Origin: Alphaproteobacteria bacterium
GTDB taxonomy: Bacteria; Pseudomonadota; Alphaproteobacteria; Bin95
Direction: 5' to 3'
Assembly (NCBI GenBank): GCA_022826185.1
Contig: JAJDVH010000278.1
Location: 1-57,627 of the forward strand
Length of the DNA stretch: 57,627 nt
The stretch's first letter is position 1. Each line of letters opens with the position of its first letter. Under the pieces are notes generated by a model, which was not told where the DNA came from, searched no databases, and saw nothing but the letters and a program-made list of their open reading frames with translations. Positions 40,995 to 48,869 of this stretch are shown in pieces. The position numbers were made by a program, and so were the translations under genes.

Positions 40995-43511
40995 TCAGAA
41001 CCGCGCGTTGAGGGTCAGGAAGAAGGTGCGGCCCCAGCCGGCTGCGACGGGCCCGTCCGTGGCGGAGGGGTCGGACGTGTCCGTCGTGAGCAGTTCGTCG
41101 GTGAGGTTGAACACGCCGGCCGAGACCCGGGCGCCCCTGAGCCCCAGCGGGTCTGCCCAGTCCACCGACAGGTCGTGGCCGGTCCAGGACCCGTACTCCC
41201 CGCTGAGGGTGCGGTTCTTGAAGCCGGCGCGGTAGTTGGCGGTCCAGATGGCGCTCAGATTGCCGCGCCTCGCCAGGAACCCGACCCGCACGGCGTTGCG
41301 GGTGATGGCGATCCGGTCCTTCGCGCCCGCGACCCGCCTGTCGGTGCTGAGGACATGCCGCCACGCGCCGCGCATGCCGACCACGCCCCAGCTCGTCCTC
41401 ATGCCCCCGCCGAAGCGGGTGTTGATGCCCGAGATCTCGGACTCCGCGACATTCTCGAAGCCCCGGTGGATGGTGATCTCGCCGCCATTGCGCTCGATGC
41501 AGTTCGTTGTGGCTTCGCCCTCGCATTCGGGCAGGTTCAGCATGGCATGGGTGGCGGAGTTCAGCCCCACCCCCTTGGAGGTCGAGACCCGGTACCATTC
41601 CGCGGCCAGGAAGAACGGCCCCCGGCGCGCCTCGGCGCCGAAGGAGAGCCTCTCCGCCTTGGTGGGGTCCAGCTTCGGGTTGCCCGAGAGCTCCTGCGTC
41701 ACCTGCCGGACATTCGGCTTCGGGCATGTACGCGGCGGAGGGCCGGCGCCCGGGTCGCACTGGATATAGGGATGGCCCTGCGCCTCGGTGGCGTAGAGAC
41801 TAAACATGGAAGGCGCGCTTTCCGCCGCGCTGAAGGAGCCGCGCAAGGTGACGATGCCGGTCGGGCGGTATTCGGCCCCGGCGCGCCAGGAACCCAGCCC
41901 GCCCACATCGTCGAGTTCCGTAGCGCTGCCCGCGACCCTGAGGTGCAGCCGGTCGGCAACCGGCAGCGACATGTCCGCGAAGGCCGCGGCGGTCTCGCGC
42001 TTGCCGGCATAGCTGACGCCGCCGGACCCGAGCACCTTGGTCACGTCGTGGGTGCCGCCGTCCCTGTCGCGGAAGCGCAGGAGGTCATGCGCTTCGACCC
42101 GGCCCAGTTCGACCCCGGCCGTCCATGCCGCGTCGCGGCCGCCGACCGCGAAGCCCGACCCCTCGAGCGCGAACCGGCCCGACAGGCTCTCAAAGCCGGT
42201 ATCCTGTTCCTCCGTCAGGCTGGTCCTCGCGATCGCTGTCTTATGATTCTCGATAGCGTCCGCAGTCGCCTGCGAGTCGGGAAACGGGTTCAGGATGTCG
42301 TAATTTCCTGCCGCAATTTCCTCCCTTATCCAGTCGGCATGCACCAGGGTGTTGCCGGTCTCGAAACTGTTGAACCGGTAGGCGCCGATGCGCGCATCGT
42401 AGCCGAGGTCCTTCGCCAGACGGCCCCCGACGCCCAGGGAGATGTCGTATTCCTCGCTTTCCGTCACCCAGTCCCGGTTGCCGTGGCCCACGAAACGGTG
42501 CCCGATGGAGAACCCGTCATCATCGTCGGCGGAGCCGAGGCCTAGCTCGTCGTTGATTGCGTCGATCACGGGCTGGGGCGGGGTGATGGAGAACGTATCG
42601 ACCGACGGCGCGTAGCGGTCCGTCGAATCGCTCTGCCTGACGTTCACGTCGAGACGCAGCTCGGCATCGTCGCCGAGGGGATGGTCGAGGTTCAGGATGG
42701 CGCTCTGCTGCTCGTAGCTGGCGGTATCCCAGGCGATGTCGCCGTAGGCGAAGCCGCAGCCCTCGTCGCCCGAGGTGATTCCGGACGGGTTGATGCCGCG
42801 GACGTAGCCGTGCGCCGGGTTGCAATCCCCCAGCCTCACCGACCTTTTCGGCAGGGGGACATCTTCGCCGTCAATGTTTTGCGTATCCCTCACGCCGCCG
42901 GTCTTCTTGACGACGAAGGCGGTGTTGCCGCTGATGCTGACATTCTTCATCCGGCTGAATTCGCCGTCCTCGACCCATTCGGAGCGGCTGTGAACCCGCT
43001 CGCTGTCGGGGGTTTCCTGGCGGTCGATGACATCGACGCCGAGCGTCATGCGGCCCTTGCCGAACGCGCCGCCCCAGAAGGTGCTGCCCTGCCAGGCGTC
43101 GCCGCCCTTCCGGCCCGGCGCCCGCGTGACCGTGCGCGTCTCGAAGCCGTCCAGGTCCTTCCTCAGCACGACATTGAGCGCGCCGCGGGCCGTGCCGGCG
43201 ACAGAGCCCAGGCTGTCGCCGCCGAGGGCCTCTATGCGCTCCACGGCCGAGAGCGGCAGGCTTTCCAGATCGCCGCCGGTCGAGGAATAGGGCCTGCCGT
43301 TCACCAGGACGAGCAGCGACTGGCCGCCGGTGAGGAAATAGCGGATGATGCCGGTGTCCAGCAGCTCCTGCATCGTCTGGGCGCCCGAGCGCTCGATGAA
43401 GTCGCGGTCATATGTGGCGACGACGCGCGGCTGGGGCGCCAGCGGGCCGGCATGGGCGAGCGGGACCGCCAGCGCGGCGAAAACGGCAAGCGACGCCAGA
43501 ATGGTCTTCAT
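40995..43511 (-). CDS. TonB-dependent outer-membrane receptor A
   Basis: An 838-residue TonB-dependent receptor. Signal peptide MKTILASLAVFAALAVPLAHA, a plug domain (about 30-130: RDFIERSGAQTMQELLDTG, LLVLVNGRPYSSTGGDLESLPLSAVERIEAL, GTARGALNVVLRKD), then a long beta-barrel ending in FFLTLNARF with terminal Phe. No clear TonB box was seen. Receptor B (44083-46647, plus) is a close paralogue in mirror-image orientation; barrel strands are nearly identical while three loop zones differ. Two Cys pairs occur (around CNPAHG.../GDEGCGF and CDPGAGPPPRTC), likely disulphides in extracellular loops. The ligand is unknown. Confidence 0.92.
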   Translation of the reverse strand: MKTILASLAVFAALAVPLAHAGPLAPQPRVVATYDRDFIERSGAQTMQELLDTGIIRYFLTGGQSLLVLVNGRPYSSTGGDLESLPLSAVERIEALGGDSLGSVAGTARGALNVVLRKDLDGFETRTVTRAPGRKGGDAWQGSTFWGGAFGKGRMTLGVDVIDRQETPDSERVHSRSEWVEDGEFSRMKNVSISGNTAFVVKKTGGVRDTQNIDGEDVPLPKRSVRLGDCNPAHGYVRGINPSGITSGDEGCGFAYGDIAWDTASYEQQSAILNLDHPLGDDAELRLDVNVRQSDSTDRYAPSVDTFSITPPQPVIDAINDELGLGSADDDDGFSIGHRFVGHGNRDWVTESEEYDISLGVGGRLAKDLGYDARIGAYRFNSFETGNTLVHADWIREEIAAGNYDILNPFPDSQATADAIENHKTAIARTSLTEEQDTGFESLSGRFALEGSGFAVGGRDAAWTAGVELGRVEAHDLLRFRDRDGGTHDVTKVLGSGGVSYAGKRETAAAFADMSLPVADRLHLRVAGSATELDDVGGLGSWRAGAEYRPTGIVTLRGSFSAAESAPSMFSLYATEAQGHPYIQCDPGAGPPPRTCPKPNVRQVTQELSGNPKLDPTKAERLSFGAEARRGPFFLAAEWYRVSTSKGVGLNSATHAMLNLPECEGEATTNCIERNGGEITIHRGFENVAESEISGINTRFGGGMRTSWGVVGMRGAWRHVLSTDRRVAGAKDRIAITRNAVRVGFLARRGNLSAIWTANYRAGFKNRTLSGEYGSWTGHDLSVDWADPLGLRGARVSAGVFNLTDELLTTDTSDPSATDGPVAAGWGRTFFLTLNARF

Positions 43512-44082
43512 GGCAGCGCCGCTCGACTCCGGCAAGCCGAAGACAACCGGCGCTCTTGCGCCGAGGCGCTCCCGGATGGAACCCGGTGTCCCGACCCTCC
43601 ATTCGTCATCGCTCTCTCCTCGTCATGCCCGAACGCGCCCTTCTCGTCATCCTGTCCCCCCCCCGAGCGGGGCTACCGCCAGAACCGGGGCCGGGGCGAC
43701 GGTTGGGGGCGTGTGTCGCGGAGTCGCCGGAACAGATGTGTGAATCCGGTAGCCGAGCGGGGAAGCCGGACCGACGATATGGGCCGCGATCTTCCTGTGA
43801 GTCTGAAGTCGATGCCGCTGGTATGAGGCGCCGCCCTATAAATTTTTTTCATCCTCTTTTTTACGAATACCTTCAAATTTAAAGGTGTAACAGAGCAGGT
43901 GCGACAAGTCCAGTCTGCGGACAGTTTTTCCCTGCAAAAATACTACGCTGGATAGCGGCTCCGGAGCCTTTTCCGCCGCCTTTTCTTCGTCTCTTTTCGG
44001 CTATTGGATACCTGCAAATATGCAGGATTTTCAAGGTCTTGGGCCTGCATAACACTGCCTCGGGCACGCAGGCGGAGTTTCC
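43512..44082. promoter_or_regulatory. 571-bp control region between the two divergent receptors
   Basis: No gene. Near receptor A it is GC-rich, with a run of nine C at 43656-43664 and a dispersed repeat (43690-43769). The centre is AT-rich. Two similar palindromic boxes stand out: ATACCTTCAAATTTAAAGGT (43867-43886) and ATACCTGCAAATATGCAGG (44008-44026), consensus ATACCTKCAAATWTRMAGG. The second is 56 bp before the receptor B start and could be an operator. Promoter hexamers could not be fixed. Confidence 0.5.
43690..43769 (-). repeat. Dispersed intergenic repeat containing CTACCGGATTCACACAT
   Basis: Read on the minus strand this segment aligns along about 85 bp with 46696-46782 on the plus strand: shared blocks are CCCCGC..GCTACCGG.TTCACACAT.TGT and CCGTC.CCCCGGCCCC. 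A shorter relative (GAATCCGGTAG) is at 47469-47479. The two long copies lie on opposite sides of receptor B. Confidence 0.55.
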
Positions 44083-46647
44083 ATGAAGACCTTTCTGGCG
44101 TCGTTTGCGGTGTTCGCCCTGCTGGCGGCGGGCGCGGCCCATGCCGGCCCGCTGGCGCCGCCGGCGCGGGTCGTCTCCACACACGACCGCGACTTCATCG
44201 AACGCTCGGGCGCCCAGACGCTCCAGGAGCTGCTGGACACCGGCATCATCCGCTATTTCCTCACCGGCGGGCAGGACCTGTTCGTGCTGGTGAACGGCAG
44301 GCCCTATTCCTCGACCGGCGGCGATCTGGAAAGCCTGCCGCTCTCGGCCGTGGAGCGCATCGAGGTCCTCGCCGGCGACAGCCTGGGCTCCATCGGCGGC
44401 ACGGCGCGCGGCGCGCTCAATATCGTGCTCAGGAAGGACCTGGACGGCTTCGAGACGCGGATGGTCGCGCGGGCGCCGGGCCGGGAGGGCGGCGACGCCT
44501 GGCAGGGCAGCACCTTCTGGGGCGGCGCCTTCGGCAAGGGGCGCATGACGCTCGGCGTCGATGTCCTCGACCGTCAGGAAACCCCCGGCAGCGAACGGGT
44601 CCACAAGCGCTCCGAATGGGTCGAGGGCGGCGAGTTCAGCCGGATGAAGAATGTCAGCATCGGCGGCAACACCGCCTTCGTCGTCCCGCTGGTGGCAGTG
44701 ACGACCGTTGATGGCGAAGAAGTCCTCCAGCGGGAGAGGGTGGGTGCGCAAACTGATGTCACATCACCCTTCAAGCCGACAAGGTCGGTGGCGCTGGGGG
44801 ACTGCGACACGGCGCACGGCTATGTCCCCGGCATAAACCCGTCCGGCATCACCTCGGGCGACAAGGGCTGCGGCTTCGCTTACGGCGACATCTGGTGGGA
44901 CATCCGGAGTCGCGAGCAGCAGAGCGCCATCCTGAACCTGGACCATCCGGTCGGCGACGATGCCGATCTGCATCTGGATGTGAACATCACGCAGTACGAG
45001 ACGGCCTTCCGCTACGCGCCGTCGGTCGATTCGTTTTCCGTTTCCATCACGGGCGAAAACCAGGATTTGCTGAATGCAATCAACACTGCCGCCAGGGAGG
45101 CCGACCCGAGCCTGGGGGCAACGGACACTATCGCCGACGCCAACGACGGGTTCTCCATCGGGCACCGCTTCGTGGGCCACGGCAACCGGGAATGGGTGGA
45201 CAAGGGAGACGAATACGACATCTCGCTGGGCGTTACCGGCCGTCTGGCTGACGACCTCGGCTACGATACGCGCGTCCGCGCCTACCGGTGGGACCGGCTG
45301 GAAACCGGCGTCAACAAGGTGCTCAAAAGCAGGATAACGGAGGAAATCGAGGCGGGGCATTACGATGTTGAGGACCCATTTTCCCAGGAAACGGAGCATC
45401 TGGCCGCGATAGAGAACAGCCGTGTGCTCGAGACAACGGATTCCGGCATCGAGACGCTTTCAACCCGGCTGGCGCTGGAAGGGTCCGGCTTCACGATCGG
45501 CGGCCGCGACGCGGCATGGACCGCGGGGGTCGAACTGGGCCGGGCCGAAGCGCATAACCTCCTGCGCTTTCGCAGCAATGACGGCGTGGTTCACAGGGTG
45601 ACCGACGTGATCGGTTCCGGCGGGGTCAGCTATGCCGGCAAGCGCGAGATCGCCGCGGCCTTTGCGGACATGTCGCTGCCGGTCGCCGACCGGCTGGACC
45701 TCAGGCTCGCGGGCCGCGCAACGGAACTCGACGATGCGGGCGGGCTGGGCTCCTGGCGCGCCGGGGCGGAATACCGCCCGACCGGCATCTTCACCTTGCG
45801 CGGCTCCTTCAGCGCCGCGGAGAACTCGCCCTCCATGTTGGAGCTCTATGCCACCGAGGCGCAGACCCATCCCTACATCCTGTGCGATCCAGGCGCCGGC
45901 CCCCCGCCCCGCACATGCCCGAAGCCCAATTGGCGGCAGGTGACGCAGGAACTCTCGGGCAACCCGAAGCTCGACCCCTCCAAGGCGGAGAGGCTCTCCT
46001 TCGGCGCCGAGGCGCGCCGGGGGCCGTTCTTCCTGGCCGCGGAATGGTACCGGATCTCGGGTTCCAAGGGCGTGGGGAACAACACCGCCACCCACGCCAT
46101 GCTGAACCTGCCCGAATGCGAGGGCGAAGCCAGAACGAACTGCATAGAGCGCAATGGCGTCGAGATCACCATCCACCGGGGCTTCGAGAATGTCGCGGAG
46201 TCCGAGATATCGGGCATCAACACCCGGTTCGGCGGGGGCATGAGGACGAGCTGGGGCGTGGTCGGCATGCGCGGCGCCTGGCGCCATGTCCTCGACGCCG
46301 GGTTGCGGGTCGCGGGCGCGAAGGTTCGATACCCCATTACCCGCAACGCCGTACGGGTCGGGTTCCTGGCGCGGCGCGGCAATCTGAGCGCCATCTGGAC
46401 CGCCAATTACCGCGCCGGCTTCAAGAACCAGACCAACACCGGGGAGTTCGGGTCCTGGACCGGCCACGATGTGTCGGTGGACTGGGCCGACCCGCTGGGG
46501 CTCGACGGCGCCCGGGTCTCCGCCGGCATCTTCAACCTCACCGACGAGCTGCTCACGACGGACACCTCCGACCCCTCCGCCACGGACGGACCCACCGCCG
46601 CCGGCTGGGGCCGCACCTTCTTCCTGACCCTCAACGCACGGTTCTGA
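44083..46647 (+). CDS. TonB-dependent outer-membrane receptor B
   Basis: An 854-residue paralogue of receptor A: signal peptide MKTFLASFAVFALLAAGAAHA, plug (RDFIERSGAQTLQELLDTG ... GTARGALNIVLRKDLDGFET) and barrel ending FFLTLNARF. Against A it carries an extra stretch around residues 205-230 (VAVTTVDGEEVLQRERVGAQ) and different sequences about 305-350 and 420-455, while the last 250 residues are almost the same. GGAG lies 6 bp before the ATG. A hairpin at 46653-46672 follows the stop. Close relatives of such receptors take up siderophores, vitamin B12 or glycans; none is indicated here. Confidence 0.92.
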   Translation: MKTFLASFAVFALLAAGAAHAGPLAPPARVVSTHDRDFIERSGAQTLQELLDTGIIRYFLTGGQDLFVLVNGRPYSSTGGDLESLPLSAVERIEVLAGDSLGSIGGTARGALNIVLRKDLDGFETRMVARAPGREGGDAWQGSTFWGGAFGKGRMTLGVDVLDRQETPGSERVHKRSEWVEGGEFSRMKNVSIGGNTAFVVPLVAVTTVDGEEVLQRERVGAQTDVTSPFKPTRSVALGDCDTAHGYVPGINPSGITSGDKGCGFAYGDIWWDIRSREQQSAILNLDHPVGDDADLHLDVNITQYETAFRYAPSVDSFSVSITGENQDLLNAINTAAREADPSLGATDTIADANDGFSIGHRFVGHGNREWVDKGDEYDISLGVTGRLADDLGYDTRVRAYRWDRLETGVNKVLKSRITEEIEAGHYDVEDPFSQETEHLAAIENSRVLETTDSGIETLSTRLALEGSGFTIGGRDAAWTAGVELGRAEAHNLLRFRSNDGVVHRVTDVIGSGGVSYAGKREIAAAFADMSLPVADRLDLRLAGRATELDDAGGLGSWRAGAEYRPTGIFTLRGSFSAAENSPSMLELYATEAQTHPYILCDPGAGPPPRTCPKPNWRQVTQELSGNPKLDPSKAERLSFGAEARRGPFFLAAEWYRISGSKGVGNNTATHAMLNLPECEGEARTNCIERNGVEITIHRGFENVAESEISGINTRFGGGMRTSWGVVGMRGAWRHVLDAGLRVAGAKVRYPITRNAVRVGFLARRGNLSAIWTANYRAGFKNQTNTGEFGSWTGHDVSVDWADPLGLDGARVSAGIFNLTDELLTTDTSDPSATDGPTAAGWGRTFFLTLNARF

Positions 46648-46652
46648 TACCA

Positions 46653-46672
46653 GGGCTCATTGACTGGAGCCC
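46653..46672 (+). terminator. Hairpin after receptor B
   Basis: GGGCTC (46653-46658) pairs with GAGCCC (46667-46672) around an 8-base loop, starting 6 bp after the stop codon. There is no U-run, so termination efficiency is doubtful. Confidence 0.35.
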
Positions 46673-46695
46673 ATGCCGCCAGCCGCGGGAAACCT

Positions 46696-46782
46696 CTTCC
46701 CCCGCTTGCGCTACCGGCTTCACACATTTGTCTGCGCCGGTTTCGCGTCGTATGGCATCCACCCGTCACCCCGGCCCCCGCC
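46696..46782 (+). repeat. Dispersed intergenic repeat, second copy
   Basis: Plus-strand partner of 43690-43769 (GCTACCGGCTTCACACATTTGT followed by CACCCGTCACCCCGGCCCC). It lies between receptor B and the second structured element. Orientation is opposite to the first copy. Confidence 0.55.
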
Positions 46783-46831
46783 GCCGGCATTCGATGAAAA
46801 CTCTCCGGTGTTTTCATTTTTTGTTCCCGGC

Positions 46832-47062
46832 CGGGCTTGACATTTGGCGGTATGGTGTATGATGAAAGTAGAGAGAGGCGGCTTCCGGGGCCGCCTTTCG
46901 GTGTTTCTGCAGAAAGCGACGGCTGGGGCCGGAAAAAAAGCCCCGGCGGGAACGGACGGGCGAGGTGCGCCCTGCGTCTCGCGCGCGCAATCAGGTGCGC
47001 GAACCGCGCCGGCGCCGACACCCGCCCGCGCCCGCACGCGAAACGCGCGCAAAACAGGGACC
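46832..47062 (+). repeat. Structured intergenic element, copy 2 (candidate small RNA or leader)
   Basis: Matches 30546-30783 almost base for base, in the same orientation. TTGACA is at 46837 and TATGAT 15 bp on. The first hairpin (AGGCGGC/GCCGCCT) is unchanged. The central palindrome is TTTCTGCAGAAA here but TTCTGCGCAGAA in copy 1, and the last stem is GCTGGGGC/GCCCCGGC (one G-U pair) instead of GCCGGGGC/GCCCCGGC. Changes that keep base pairing support selection on an RNA structure. Copy 2 lacks about ten bases of a GC-rich CCCGCGCC tract. Confidence 0.6.
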
Positions 47063-47110
47063 CGCCGCAGGCCGGCGGCGGGACCGAAGACGGATCGAAA
47101 GGAGACGCCC

Positions 47111-47236
47111 ATGCCAGGGACGCAAGGCCGGACAGCATACCCGCAGCCCCGTTCCGAACCGCAGCTTCATGCCCGAAAGGAGCACAGACCATGCCCCAGG
47201 CACATGCCGATCATGACATTCCATGACATTTCGTAA
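47111..47236 (+). CDS. Possible 41-residue micro-ORF behind element copy 2
   Basis: GAAAGGAG lies 7 bases before ATG 47111. The peptide is basic and His/Pro-rich and ends MTFHDIS at TAA 47234-47236. A second start at 47191, with its own GAAAGGAG site, encodes an 11-residue peptide MPQAHADHDIP ending in the CATGACA repeat. Two successive strong ribosome sites in otherwise empty sequence are notable, but no homologue is known to me. Confidence 0.3.
   Translation: MPGTQGRTAYPQPRSEPQLHARKEHRPCPRHMPIMTFHDIS
47212..47232. repeat. CATGACA repeat, copy 3 (two units, 10-bp phasing)
   Basis: CATGAC at 47212 and 47222, followed by ATTTCG as in the other arrays. As at 30924, it lies about 150 bp downstream of the structured element, so element and array appear as a unit twice. 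Confidence 0.6.
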
Positions 47237-47237
47237 C

Positions 47238-47611
47238 GGTCCGGGGACATCGGCCATGCAGCATGCGCGCATCGGCGCGGGAATCCCTTCTCCCGCTTGC
47301 GGCGGGCGAAGCCCGGCAAACGCCCGTCGCGCCGAGAGGGGCGCAACCCGGCCGGCAGGCGCGCCGGATGCAAGGCAAGACGAGATGTGCGCAGGCGCCA
47401 CCCGCCGGGCGGGAGGGGAGCACAGCGGAGCGCCCCCAGGACATGGGTTCTGCATTCCGCTCCTCGGTATGAATCCGGTAGTCCCGAGCCGAGGCTCAAC
47501 CCTGCCGTTTCAGCCAGGCAGAACGACCGGGAGATGGACCCCGGACCTTCGCTCCGCTCCGTCCGGGGCGACGGGTGAGGCCCTGCGGATGGTTCCGTTT
47601 CAACTTTTCGT
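47238..47611. other. Gene-free GC-rich stretch with small inverted repeats
   Basis: No supported gene. Small inverted repeats such as CCCGC-TTGC-GGCGGG near 47293 and CTCGG...CCGAG near 47463-47494 occur, with a fragment of the dispersed ATCCGGTAG repeat. It separates the micro-ORF region from the convergent acyl-CoA dehydrogenase gene. Confidence 0.4.
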
Positions 47612-48868
47612 TCACCCCACCTGGTTTCGCGGCACGTCGCGGAAGGGGCGGTCGGTGTCGTGGCGGGGTTCCTTGGGCATGGAGAGGATACGCTCGGAGA
47701 TGATGTTCCGCTGAATCTCGTCCGTGCCGCCGGCGATCGAGATGGCGGGCGTCGAGACCAGGATTTCCGCGACCACGCCGCCCGCGCCGTCATCCTCGCC
47801 CGTCAGCATGGCGTCCGGCCCGGCGATCATGGTGTGGGCCTTCGCGCAGGCGCGCGCGACGATGCTGGCGGCGAGCTTGCCGATGGAGCCTTCCGGCCCC
47901 TGCGGCCGGCCCATCTGCTGCGCCTCGCGGGCGCGCCGCGCCGTCCATTCCGCGGTCCTTGCCAGGGTGAGCGCCTTCGCCACCTCCTGGCGGACGGCCG
48001 GGTCGTCCCAGCATCCCGCGGCTTTCGCGCGCTCGATCAGCAGGTCGGCGCGGCCGGTGCGCTGCGGATACCAGACATAGGGCGCCATGACGGTCGCCAC
48101 CTCGGCGCGCTCCTCCTCGTAAATGCGTCCCGGCCGGTCGCTGCCGGTGGCGTAGCGGCGCACGCCGTCCGCGCCGCGGCGCTCGTGCATGAGCGTGGTC
48201 GTCGCGACCTTCCAGCCTTCGCCGACCTCGCCGATCCGGTATTCCGGCTCGATCTCGGCGTCGGTGAAGAACACTTGGTTGAAGGAGGCGTGGCCGTTCA
48301 TCTGCCTGAGCTGGTGCACCTGGACGCCCGGCTGGCGCATGTCGAGCAGGAAATAGCTGAGGCCCTGATGCTTGACGGCGTCCCAGTCGGTCCGCGCCAG
48401 CAGCAGGCCGAAATCGGCATGGTGGGCGCTGGTGTTCCAGACCTTCTGGCCGTTGATGATCCATTTGCCGCCCTGGAAGTCGGCGCGGGTCACGGCCCCG
48501 GCGAGGTCGGAGCCGCTGCCCGGCTCGCTGAAGAGCTGGCACCAGGTTTCCTCGCCCGTCAGGATGCCGCGCAGGAAGCGCTGTTTGTGCAGGTCCGCGC
48601 CGTGTTCGAGGATCGTGGCGGCCGCCAGCGTGCGGATGCCCATTTTGGCGACGCCGACCGCGCCCACCTTGTCGAACTCCTCCTCGACCACCGGCGTCAT
48701 GCCGACCGGCAGGCCGCGTCCGTGCCACGCCTCCGGCCAGTGCGGCACGCCCCAGCCGGAGTCGATGAGAATGTTGCGCCATTCGACGAGGCCCCGGTCC
48801 GGGTCCCAATTCGCCGTCAGCCACGCGCGGACCTCGGCGCGGATTTCGTCTTCGGTGAAGTCGGTCAT
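47612..48868 (-). CDS. Acyl-CoA dehydrogenase, subunit-like partner 1
   Basis: A 418-residue acyl-CoA dehydrogenase: WCQLFSEPGSGSDLAGAVTRA (FAD/substrate loop), KWIINGQKVWNTSAHHADFGLLLARTD and the C-terminal SIAGGTDEIQRNIISERIL. The position that is the catalytic Glu in short-chain enzymes (EGT) reads AGGTDE here, as in members of heteromeric ACADs where the base lies elsewhere or in the partner. Its start is 1 bp after the stop of the second ACAD gene, so the two proteins are probably made together as a heteromer, like the alpha/beta FadE pairs of steroid degradation. Confidence 0.9.
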   Translation of the reverse strand: MTDFTEDEIRAEVRAWLTANWDPDRGLVEWRNILIDSGWGVPHWPEAWHGRGLPVGMTPVVEEEFDKVGAVGVAKMGIRTLAAATILEHGADLHKQRFLRGILTGEETWCQLFSEPGSGSDLAGAVTRADFQGGKWIINGQKVWNTSAHHADFGLLLARTDWDAVKHQGLSYFLLDMRQPGVQVHQLRQMNGHASFNQVFFTDAEIEPEYRIGEVGEGWKVATTTLMHERRGADGVRRYATGSDRPGRIYEEERAEVATVMAPYVWYPQRTGRADLLIERAKAAGCWDDPAVRQEVAKALTLARTAEWTARRAREAQQMGRPQGPEGSIGKLAASIVARACAKAHTMIAGPDAMLTGEDDGAGGVVAEILVSTPAISIAGGTDEIQRNIISERILSMPKEPRHDTDRPFRDVPRNQVG

Positions 48869-48869
48869 G

